64,000 nucleotides of DNA, taken from the NCBI GenBank assembly GCA_026168455.1, contig CM047426.1, positions 58,811,812 through 58,875,811 on the forward strand, written 5' to 3'. This document shows, one piece after another, positions 31,201 to 41,145 of this stretch (position 1 is the stretch's first letter; the number at the start of each line of letters is the position of its first letter). The DNA comes from Theocolax elegans (Eukaryota > Arthropoda > Insecta > Hymenoptera > Cerocephalidae). Both the position numbers and the translations under genes were made by a program. The notes beneath the pieces are model-generated. The model ran no database searches and was not told the DNA's origin. It saw nothing but the letters and a program-made list of their open reading frames with translations.

Positions 31201-34200
31201 TCAATCGGGCACCGCCCAGAGACCCTGCCAAACAGCAAGTATTCCCTGGACATCCCAATTGGGGATATCTCCTGAATCAATTAGAAATTTACCTGTGAGG
31301 CACCATCTTCTTGTCATGATTCTGGGGCATTCACATAAGATGTGTAGAAGTGTTTCGTTTGCCTCCTTGCACATTCGGCATAATGGATCTGTTTCCAGTC
31401 CCATTTTATACCTATGGTATCGCAAATCTCCATGTCCAGTAAGTATGTCCATTAGCTTGCGAGCTGTCTTTCTGCTAAGTTTCCTAAGCCCTTCTTCCCA
31501 GTGTCCGCTTATTGCGTTTCCAAGTGCGGCTTTAGCTTGTCTGCATCCTGCAGTTTTTACCCAAGCCCTTTGGTGTTCCTTCACCAGCCATTCCTTTAAT
31601 AATTCTATGAGGTGGCTATGTGGCATCTTCACCATCATGCTTGGTTCCGCATGTTTTCCATTTGTACCTATCTTTGCTAGGTCATCGGCTATCTCGTTAC
31701 CACGTATACCTACATGACTTGGTATCCATGTTAGCGTTAGCCGCTTATACAACTCTGCCAGTCTATTTAGTGTCTTATGACATTCCCAAATTAGTCTGGA
31801 CTTAGTGGTGTGACCATTCAGACTCTGTAACACAGTTCTGCTGTCCGAGTAAACGTATATCTCTTCGTCTTTGCAATTCTCCTGTGCCGCTTTAGCACAT
31901 TGCAGGATTGCAAATGTTTCCGCTTGGGAAATGGTATTGTATTCCTTTAAGGAATATATCCTACCCTTCCCATTTTTTCTGCAGTATACCCCTTCTCCGA
32001 CTCCCTGGATATTCTTGGACCCATCATTATACCAGAGTTCTTTGCCCTCCGGCACCCTAACATGTCCTTGACTCCAGTCATCTTTGCTAGGCAGACTGAC
32101 TCTGTATCTCTTATCGAATAGGAACTCAGTGCTGCATCTATCAGTTCCCTCGTATAAGTTCTCTCTTAGATTTCGCGGGAGCGTACTTAGGAGTCCCCTG
32201 TCCGCCCGTCGATCTAAGAGATTTCTAACTCTTAAGTATCCTTTTATGGCTTCTGACTTAAGAGTGAGCTGAAAGGGCTCAATATTCGTTATGACCCCCA
32301 TAGCTTGTACTGGCGTGGTTCTTAGAGAATTGGTGATGCAGCGCAGGACCAATCCTCGTACCCTTTCCAGCATTTGGTTCGCAGTTTTCAAACCTGCTCG
32401 CTTCCACCAAATCACTGCCGAATACGTGAGTTTTGGTTTCAGAATTGCTGTGTAAATCCACATCATGGTTTCTGGTTTAAGACCCCAGTTCAAGTGCAGA
32501 GCTCTACGTGTTTGCCATAGTACTCTTATAACTTTATTACACTGATTCTCAAGGTGCTCTTTCCAGTTTAACTTACTGTCAAGAATGACACCTAGATATT
32601 TAGCTTTTTCTTTTATTTCTAGCCGTTTTCCTCCATATTCGAGGTGTTTTATGCTTGTTTTTCACTTATATTTACGTATAAACACCATAACTTCCATTTT
32701 TTCCGGGTTAACCGATAGTCCACCTCCTTGGCACCACTTATATACCTTATTCAAGGCATTTTGCATGATGTCAAATAGTGTTTCTAAAAATGGTCCTCTA
32801 ACTATTATTGCTAGATCATCTGCATATCCTACAACCTCACATCCCGTGTTGGTTAGTAGGCATAATAGTGTGTTCATTACAAGATTCCAGAGGGACGGGG
32901 AAATAACCCCCCCCCCCTGTGGGCATCCCGTGTTCACCCAGCCAGTTACCTTGGTGTTACCCTTGGTCATTACCAGCTTTCTGTTTGATAACATGAGTTC
33001 GACCCAGTCAGTAACTGGCTGAGCTATTCCATGTCTCCTCATTGCCTCCTTGATTACTCTTTTGGAGGTATGGTTGAAAGCTCCTTCTATGTCTAAAAAG
33101 ACCACTAGAGCGAAGCCTCCGTTTTCAATTTGTTCTTCAATCAGGTTCACTATTTTGCACAGAGCAGTCTCAGTAGAGTGTCCTGCTCTGTACGCATACT
33201 GATCCCTATGAAGTGGTCGTTCTTTTAAAGGTTTATCTTTAATATGTCTATCTATGAGCCTTTCCATTGTCTTCAGCATAAACGATGTAAGACTTATAGG
33301 TCGGAAGTCTTTAGGAGAAGTATAGCTCCCCTTACCTGCTTTCGGAATGAACGTCACTCTCGTTCCCTTCCAACTTTCTGGAATATGGCATAATTCCAGA
33401 CTTGCCCTAATAAGTCTGGTCATTGGACGGATAATGCACTCCCCCGCCCTTTGTAATAGTGCGGGGTAAATACCATCCAGTCCCGGTGACTTATATGGCC
33501 CAAAAGATCCAATGGCCCACCTGACTTTGTCCTCTGAGGCAATTTCGGTCCCCAGCACACTGCATGATTCGGTTTGGATCACCGCATGCTGGTTTCCCGT
33601 TCCGTAGTCGTTTGACTCATGAACTTCCATCGCCCCTTCCCCTTCTTTCGAGAAATCCGGGTAGAAGGATTCGATCAGGCGGTACAACGTTTCTTCGTCC
33701 GTCATGGTGTATTTCCCATTTGGCAGTTTAAGTGCTCCCAGTATAGCTTCCGGATTTTTTGACAAGATCTTGTCCAACCGGGCTGCCTGTAAGCCTTTTT
33801 CTATGTCGCTGCAAAAGTTGGCCCATGATTCTGCTTGTGCCTTCCCAATTGCTGCTCGATAGCTGTCTCTTTTACTTGCGTAATGATTCCACTCGTCTGC
33901 TGTACCTTTTTTTTGGGCCAGCTTATAGGTTCTCCTTACTTGTTTCTTGAGACACTCTAGGTTCTCGTTCCACCAGTAGGTTTTATCTCGCTTACCCACC
34001 AATGTGGGTCTACAGTTGTTCTCAAAAGCTGAGATAATTCCTTTATTTAGTTTATCAGCAGCTTCTTCAAGCTCCTTCCAGTTTCTTATATGTTCTGGAA
34101 AATTTGCTAGTGAGCTGCTTATTTCTTCCTTGTAGGTTATCCAATTTGTCTTCTTCGGTTTCCTGGTCCATGTTCTAGGATTTGTACCAGGTCCCACTAA

Positions 34201-34863
34201 TTCGAAAACAATTTTGGCATGATCAGATAGTGTCGGTTCATCAGATACCCTCCACCTCTTGATCCTATTTGTAATTTCTCCAGTACATAACGTGATGTCC
34301 AATACTTCTGCTCTAAGTTTATTACAGAATGTTGGCGTTGTACCAGTGTTTAGAATATCTAGTTTGGTTGTGGCTAGATATTCTACCAGTTCCTCTCCTC
34401 TCCTATTGATGTCTGTGCTCTCCCACAGTATGTGATGTGAGTTAGCGTCACAGCCTATTAGGAGCGGTAAGTTTTTACTCTCACAGAAGGTAATTAACCT
34501 TTTAACTTCCGTGGGTGGATTTACCTCTCCATCATATGGAAAATACGCTGAGGCAATGACTATGTTTCCAATGCCTTCCGATTCCGTCCTCACCGCTGTC
34601 AGGTCTCTTGTACAGAAATCCATCAGCGGGGTTACATTTACTCCCTTAGTGATGATACACGTTCTGGGCGTCTCAGCTTGCATGTCCCTGTAACAAACAA
34701 GCCCCTTTCCCCTTAAACCCTTGATTGTTCCTCTCACCGTCCATGGTTCTTGGACCAGTGACAGGCCTGTGTGCATCTCTGCCAAACCCTTACGCAATAG
34801 TGCAGAAGAGTCTTTGCAGTGATGCAAGTTAATTTGTGAGATTTGCAGCGCCTTGAAGGTCAT
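31201..34863 (-). pseudogene. LINE ORF2: endonuclease, reverse transcriptase, RNase H (one stop)
   Basis: A single 1220-codon frame broken only by a TGA at 32659-32661. The N-terminal AP endonuclease (residues about 1-230) shows LSLVQEPW, LIGCDANSHHILW, EVLDITL and EPTLSDHAK, and nicks target DNA. RT (about 430-730) shows SPGLDGIYPALLQ, ALVVFLDIEGAF, GCPQGGGVISPSLWN and VVGYADDLAII, the last being the catalytic box. RNase H (about 960-1090) shows WYNDGSK, ISQAETFAIL, YVYSDSRTVLQ and WIPSHVGIRGNEIADDLA. A Cys-His stretch (CRMCKEANETLLHILCECPR) lies near the end. The start ATG (34863-34861) overlaps the ORF1 stop as TAATG, a known stop-start coupling arrangement in LINEs. Confidence 0.93.
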
Positions 34864-35911
34864 TATTTCGAGCTTCCCGGCACTGCTGCCTCTTTATCAG
34901 ACTCCGCTACCGCCGGCGCGTGTACTTTGAAAGTGACACGCTCCAGTGAGTAGAAGGGTCTGCAATCTAGAGCCTGAAGGGCTCTAGCTTGGGACTCCGG
35001 CATCTGCACCAGAAGAAAGTTGTCCTTCGCTGCAGCACCGTCGGTAGCCCCCTTGTCGCATTTTACGACCCGCCATGTTGCGGTATTTAGCGTCGGATTG
35101 TACCGCATCAGCCTCTGAAGAACCAGCTCCGTGGGTTTCGGTGCTCCCGGTATCCACGCGCTGGCCTTCACCAGCCTCTGCAGCACCTCCGTTCCGCTGA
35201 CTGTCAGAGCAGGACCCCGCCAAGATTTTAGTCCGGGCACGATCCCACTCAGCCAATCCGCGGACCGTTGATCCTCTGCTATTATCACAAACACTCCCCC
35301 CTGCAGAAGGACGCAACAAACTTTGGCAGCTGCTCAGGAGGAAGGACATCTGTCTCCTCCTCCAGAGCATTCCTGAAGTCTTCAAACTGTCCTGTAGTAA
35401 GAAGCACCTCAGGATATTCTGCTGATGTCACGACCCTCGACAGAGGGTTCGTTCTCTGTGCTGTTGTAAGTCCCACACTACATTTCGGCTTTTCAGCACT
35501 CTGAGTGTTACTTACCTGTGCCGGCTTGTTTTTATGCCGTTTTTGTGTCCGCGGGTCCTCTGGCGGCGTGTCCTTCCCTCTTTTCCCCATAAGAGGCGTT
35601 GAGGGAGGTCTCTCCGCGCTTTGAGCCCGCATTTCTTGCTTTCTGAGCTTTCGCCTGCGGTTTTTCTCCGCATAGCGTCCACTCGTCCAGCTTCTTCCTT
35701 CATTGGTATCCATTGGCATTCCAGCTCCCGGTTCAGGATTGGACACCGTCAATGGCCCATCAGGATTTTTAAATTCAGTGGGTTGGTAAGCAGACATCCC
35801 ACTGGGCGCCGCCTGCTCACCTACCTTTACTCCAACTACCGGTGACACCGAAGTTACCACCGGCAAATTGGTTGTGTTGAGAGTTGGGATCTCTCCAGGG
35901 TTTGTTGACAC
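34863..35911 (-). pseudogene. LINE ORF1 (one frameshift)
   Basis: An RNA-binding, particle-forming type ORF1 in two overlapping frames (35911-35285 and 35294-34863). They meet at a run of six C (G on the coding strand) at 35296-35301. The N-terminal half is Pro/Ser rich with a basic patch (KNRRRKLRKQEMRA). The C-terminal half (FVIIAEDQRSADWLSGIVP...) resembles the DUF4780-type domain of related LINE ORF1 proteins. No zinc knuckles are seen. The first codon of the frame is GTG and the first in-frame ATG lies about 39 codons in, so the start is uncertain. The indel may be a slippage error or mutation. Confidence 0.82.
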
Positions 35912-36090
35912 TTATGGGCTAGCATCCGAATAGCCCGTTGCGTTTACATTCTAATGATATTAATTTGTGCAAAATTAATTTCTGCAATACTAATAAAATG
36001 GACATTTCTTTTTTATTCTTTTAAATAATAAAATAATACTTGCACCACCGTTGGTTAAACGCTTCATATATGTGTTAATTCTGACTATAT

Positions 36091-36555
36091 TAACTGATGT
36101 TACATTTTATAAATAATTACATACATCTTAGCTTTTATCTTATTAATTAATTAATTAATTGGTAAAATCATGTAGATTGTATATCCTTAGTTAAGCGAAA
36201 TAATAATTATTTTACATAACTACTAAGAAAAACTTGCTAATCAGCGATGGAGGTCATACGATGTCTTGGTGAAGAAAGCACTTGTTGAAAATACAGTCGC
36301 TAGTGGTGCTTGTATCAATCGGCCGGGGACAGGAATCAAACCTGGGACCTCCAGATTATGAGTCCGTCGCCCTACCGACCAAGCCATCGCAGGCCTCTTT
36401 TAGGAACTTTATTAGATAAAAATAATGATGTCTATTTTATCATTGGTGATGTAGGATATTAAAATTGCCAGATAGTATTGCAATATTTATATATTATTAC
36501 TCATTGCAGTTTCTTCACGGTATTATATACTTTCATAAATGTAAAGGAATACATT
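36091..36555. other. Loop of the fold-back element
   Basis: About 465 bp of mostly AT-rich DNA between the arms, holding the tRNA-like sequence at 36321-36395. No ORF of note is present. Confidence 0.7.
36321..36395 (-). repeat. tRNA-like sequence (Met-type anticodon), probable SINE head or pseudogene
   Basis: A 75-nt cloverleaf-like sequence. The D-arm is tggcttggtcggtagggcga. The anticodon loop ctcataa, with anticodon CAT at 36360-36358, sits on a cgga/tctg stem. The T-arm is ccaggtttgattcctg, whose B box ggtttgattcc differs from consensus by one base. The acceptor stem pairs imperfectly (ggcctgcg versus ccccggcc), so a working tRNA is unlikely. About 60 bp of unrelated sequence follows on its 3' side, as in tRNA-derived SINEs. 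Confidence 0.7.
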
Positions 36556-37196
36556 AGTAAGTCAGAATTAACACATATATGAAGCGTTTAACCAACGGTG
36601 GTGCAAGTATTATTTTATTATTTAAAAGAATAAAAAAGAAATGTCCATTTTATTAGTATTGCAGAAATTAATTTTGCACAAATTAATATCATTAGAATAT
36701 TATTTATTTATTACTGTAAAACATGTGAGGGCCAGAAATGAAAAATAATAGTGTAAGATACTTTTTATATAAAAAAATCTGTATTCAGATTGGTAGAAAT
36801 TTTTGCATGGTTCAAAATACTTGTCGATTACAGTTTGATTTCAGTGCTTTCAATTGCAGAAACTTTTTACGAAGTTTAAGTAATATATATAAAAATGTTT
36901 ATATAAAATATAAATTTATGGTACGATTCAAAATACTTGTCGATTTCAGTTCATTTCAATTCTTTCAATTGCAGAAATTTTTTATACGAAATTATCGTAA
37001 TATTTATAAAAATGTTTCATTAAAATTCAAAGAAATAGATAAAATAAGGTAGTTAGAAAATAAAATTATTTATTTATCAGATAACAATGTCAGATTGAAT
37101 TGCAGAATTTATTTATCAGATAACAATTTTCAAAGTTTGATTAGAATAGCACAATACTTGCGGGTTTTGACACCTTCTTGGAAGGTGTTTTCTATA

Positions 37197-37283
37197 ATAT
37201 TCACCCAGTTCAAATGAATATTGAATACATTCAATTGTTATTTTCTGGAAATTATGAAAAAGGTCATTCGATTTGTATGTAAA
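37197..37283 (+). pseudogene. Third Ulp1-like fragment, abutting the fold-back arm
   Basis: ataatattcacccagttcaa...gatttgtatgta matches the central part of the 16405-16854 gene (encoded NIHPVQMN and YIQLLFSGNYEK there). It starts within a few bases of where the 17262-17465 copy ends in gene coordinates, and lies on the same strand. Coding then stops at the edge of a dispersed repeat. Confidence 0.7.
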
Positions 37284-37770
37284 TTTTATTAAATTTAATT
37301 ACGTAATCAAATGTTATTTTAATTATTGTTATTAAGATAATTTTCTGGTAATAATATCGACATAGTAGTTAATATCTATTTGTTTAAAAAAACTATAAGG
37401 ACCAAAAATGCAAGGCCCAAAATTTATAAGGCCCAAAAATTATAAGGTGCAAAATTTATAAGGCCCAAAAATGTAAGGCCCAAAATTTATGAGACCCAAA
37501 AAATGTAGGTCCCAAAAATGTATGGCCTAAAATTGTAAAGTCCAATTAAAATAAAACTTTACAATTCCTTTGCCAAAAATGTAAGGCCCAAAATTTATAA
37601 GGCCCAAAAATGTAAGGTCCAAAAAATGCAATGTCCAAAAAATGTAAGGCCCAAAATTGTAAAGTCCAATTAAAATAAAACTTTGAAACTAAAAAAATGC
37701 ACTTTTAAAAAACCGGAGAACTGGAGAACCGGAGACCAAAAGTCGATCCACTTTAATATAATATAAGATG
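37284..37770 (+). repeat. Dispersed repeat, long copy with tandem aaggcccaaaa units
   Basis: It shares both ends with 42877-43112: start aaattt-a-ttacgtaatcaaatg, end gtcgatccactttaatataatataagat. In this copy the middle (37396-37660) is expanded into about a dozen imperfect units of ataaggcccaaaaatgt. No terminal inverted repeats and no coding are seen. Confidence 0.75.
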
Positions 37771-37958
37771 TTTGCTGTTAAGAACTCATCTTTAGTAAAA
37801 AATGTGATGCTTTCTCAAAAATACTGTCATTAAATATAGTTAATTCATTTTCTTGCTCATCAGTTTCTTGCTTATCATTTTTTTGCGTTATTGATTTCGT
37901 AATTTACTTCATGTAATTCGTCATTTAAACCAAAATCATTAATATCGTAATTATAAGT

Positions 37959-39480
37959 CTAAAATAATTTGTTCAATTTTTTCTTGCGTCTATAACACTC
38001 AGAATTCTCTTGCGTTGTAGTACTCTGATAAACTATAATTACAGAAATAAGAATGTCTTCAAATTCTTGTAAAGGTTTAACTTGGGTTAAATACCCAATG
38101 CATCTTAAATAAAATGAAGTTACGTGAATATCCGATGGTTTTAGCGCATCCCATTTTCTGAATGCGTTAAGCAGGTGCGCTACATCGTGTCTAGTAGCAG
38201 TAGGGTAAATCATTTTTACGAGTTTGAAGAACTTTGTAGCAACGTAAATCATAATTTTTATAAGATAGTCTATTAAAAGCTAAGCAACATGCATTTTGCA
38301 AAGCTAACGAACCGTCTGTTACAATTTCTTTCGGGATTCTAGCTCCACTTTCTATCCATAAAATCAATAATTCTAAAATAATTGCAACATAGTGTATAGA
38401 AAGAAGAGCTTGCATTAAAGGTATAATTTTCTTTTCAACACCAATAACTAATGTATAGTAAAATATTGTGTTACTTTTAATTTTTTGTCATGCCACCGGT
38501 TGCATCAATTGATAATGGAAGTTGCTGTGGCTGTAGCTTATTCCATCAATCAATTTGTTTATCTGTCCAATTCATTGCGACAAATTGTTTGACTGACAAT
38601 TTCTTGATGCTGCAGTGTATAATGAACTGTTTATGAAAAATATCGGTATTTTTAAAATTGTTGTATCCTATCTCTTCGTCTAATGCCTCCTGTCTTACTT
38701 TTCTATATATAAGTTGCACTTGTATTTAAGTGTGCAGGTTCATATTCTGTAGTTAACAACTCATATTGTTTTTCACGATATACTGATGCAGTCTTTGTAA
38801 CTAAAACTTTTTTCAATTCTTGTCTCCTGTTGCCTGAAAGTTTTGTTTTCGGCTTTCAAATCATTTAAATTTTCGCTTTCGCCACATATACCTGAACCGC
38901 AATCTGCACAATATTCACTAAATTTTAAAACACTTTTGGTTGCATAAAAATTTCTAAACTTATAAGCACAAGGCAAATTTTGAGTGTGCCATATTTGCTA
39001 GAGTACATTAGTTCGTATATTGTTAGCTTGGGTCTCAAAGATATTGGAATTTGATGTCGTAATTTGAAAATTTAAATCTGGAGAATTGGTTGGATTTTGT
39101 TTATATATATCATCTAGACAATAGTCAGGATCTTTTTCCTTTGTAGATTTGTTTTTTTTTACTTTTAAGTTGAGCGCTCAAAAATGTTTCTACGTATGTT
39201 TTAATGCCATTACGATCGTGATAGACATTTAAATACAATGATTTTGCTTGCATATTCAGTTTCAATTCTTTTTTAATATCTTCCCATATTGGATTTGTAG
39301 TACCTTTTAATAGTCCTTTATTATCGAAGATCGGCCATGCTTTTAACTTTTGTTTTAAATATTCAGGCGGAACTTCAGCGTCTTGTGGCATCTGGAATGC
39401 AAATAAATTAATATAAATCACTATTTTTAGTCCTTTCTTATTTGAACTTTTAATAGATGTATATAAATTCATTTTATGAA
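37959..39480 (-). pseudogene. MULE-type transposase remnant
   Basis: Broken minus-strand coding in at least four ORFs (39472-39125, 38976-38773, 38415-38191, 38252-37959). The first catalytic Asp region reads PLSIDATGG near 38500. The second reads RIPKEIVTDGSLALQNACC near 38320. A C-terminal block, YPTATRHDVAHLLNAFRKW, is followed by FYLRCIGYLT. This spacing and wording fit Mutator-like (MULE, NOF-like) DDE transposases of arthropods. The N-terminal part has a Cys pair segment (YCADCGSGICG) and a KAWPIFDNKGLLKG block. Many stops make it non-functional. Confidence 0.65.
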
Positions 39481-40394
39481 GCCAGTTTGGTAAAAAAATG
39501 TTTACATTTTTTATTTCCGTACTTCTATTTAGACTGATTTTTTTTATACTTGTCGCATCCTATTTAAATCATATACTATCAAATTCAGGTTTAATTCAGC
39601 TTATTTTAAAGCTATTTAAGTAAATTAAGATGTTACTTATTAAAATTAAAAAATTAATTTCTAAAAAGTTAGCTAAATAAATTTCATAGTTGATAAAGAT
39701 ATAAGTAATATACTTACATATAATTATAAAAATTGAATGATTATATTAATAATAAAATTCTCTGTAGACTATTAAAATACATTTTTAGCTGGTACGCTGG
39801 CTGCACTTTTGACCGATCAGAATTTTAGTTTAATCTCTCTTTTTTTAGCTGAAATATGTACGTTGTGACTTAAACTATTCAGATTACAATATTTTAAATG
39901 CACAATTGTTAGATTTAAAAGCTTGGAAAAATTTTGATAATTTTTGAAAATTTAGTAAGAGATATATGCGAATGTAATAAAAATAAGTTAATTTCGACAA
40001 TAAATATTCATTTTAACAATTTTAAGTACATTAACCTCTATAAGATTGAATAAATTATTGAATTGCTATAAATAACAAAATTTACTTTACTATATATAAA
40101 TCTAATTTTGTAATACAATAATTACATATAATGAGTTTAGCAAAAATGTTCGCAAATATGTACAACTTACCTTTATTGAAAACTTTAAAAAAATGCGATA
40201 AATGAACACAAATAAAAATTGTTTTTGCCGTTTCTACATACACAGTTTGATTGAATGATCAGTCCGAGAAGAAACCGTTATAATTGTTGATAGCCATAGT
40301 ATGATAGGTGTACCAAGTATACCAAAATTTTAAATTGTTTATTATATACACTACTCAAGTCAAATTGCTATCTTCTACAGTTCGACATATTGAT
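39481..40394. other. AT-rich non-coding stretch
   Basis: No coding or repeat structure that I can support. Confidence 0.5.
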
Positions 40395-40618
40395 GTAATT
40401 ACTTGTTACTTATGCACTATGTACACACACCGGTAAATGAAACTTTGAATTTCCGGAAACGCCCGTTTATTCGCGCCACAGTCCAAGTGCGACTTATGTG
40501 CACTATACTAAGTCAGTTAATACGCAGCGAACGGTGGCGCGAATAAACAGGCGTTTCCGGAAATTCAAAGTTTCATTTACCGGTGTGTGTACATAGTGCA
40601 TAAGTAACAAGTAATTAC
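40395..40618. mobile_element. Near-perfect palindromic MITE (224 bp)
   Basis: Arms 40395-40479 and 40534-40618 are 85 bp each with one mismatch (cgcccgttt versus cgcctgttt), around a 54-bp loop. The tips read gtaattacttgttac and its complement. An AATT target duplication is possible but hidden by the palindromic tip. It has no coding capacity. Confidence 0.9.
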
Positions 40619-41145
40619 TGGGTAACGTTCTTATTCATAGCAGTAATTGTATAATAATTTTATTTATTTTTCTTTATGTATTTTAAAGGCAATAACATTT
40701 ATGTAATTATCAACGGAGTTTTAGGTTATGTTACATACTCCGAAGAATTCAAATTTATAAATGTTGCATAAGAAATAGTTCTGATTTAATAAATTTCCAG
40801 TGTGACTCTAAATCATTAAGATCACTTATGATTAAAATATCTGGGAAAAGTGCTCGAAATATTAACAGTAATGTATATTTGTATTTATATATATGTAATA
40901 GAAATGTAATTTATGCACTGACCATGGAGTGGTAGAAAAGTATCTCCACTTGTTTCAGTATCCATCTAATCCCCTGTAAGCTGCTAAAAATACCAAGCTT
41001 ATTATACAATTATAAAAAATTATTTTTTAATCATTTATAATGCTGGATTTTCAAATTTACATCCAACTTTAATAATTTTGATACTATACTAAAGGATTAC
41101 TATAAATATATTAACATTATTATTATAATAACTGAAGATATATTA
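40619..41145. other. AT-rich non-coding stretch
   Basis: No gene or repeat recognised. Confidence 0.5.

Larger units (their letters stand above)
31036..35947 (-). mobile_element. I/LOA-group LINE with RNase H, full length
   Basis: A 4.9-kb non-LTR retrotransposon on the minus strand. It has two ORFs, a short 3' untranslated region (31200-31036) and a (TAA)n-type tail (attattatt on the plus strand at 31031-31042). A 14-bp target duplication, ATTCTAATGATATT, flanks it (31022-31035 and 35948-35961). The endonuclease, RT, RNase H order places it in the I group; LOA-like is my guess within it. Damage is light: one frameshift in ORF1 and one stop in ORF2. Confidence 0.92.
30285..37192. mobile_element. 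Long-armed fold-back (inverted-repeat) element, split by a LINE
   Basis: The left arm (30527-31035 plus 35948-36090) and right arm (36556-37192) are reverse complements with about 98% identity over roughly 640 bp. They enclose a 465-bp loop. The left arm contains subterminal repeats: tttctgcaattgaaag occurs at 30261, 30501, 30742 and 30858. A related extra unit at 30285-30526 lies outside the paired arm. Long arms built of internal repeats are typical of Foldback-type elements. No transposase lies in the loop. A LINE occupies 31036-35947. Confidence 0.85.

Noticed and set aside
32585..34693. Plus-strand ORFs across the LINE
   Set aside because: Shadow frames of the well-supported minus-strand ORF2 with its endonuclease, RT and RNase H motifs.
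36321..36395. Functional tRNA-Met gene
   Set aside because: The acceptor stem pairs poorly, the D-arm departs from consensus and it lies in a fold-back loop. It is better read as SINE head or pseudogene.
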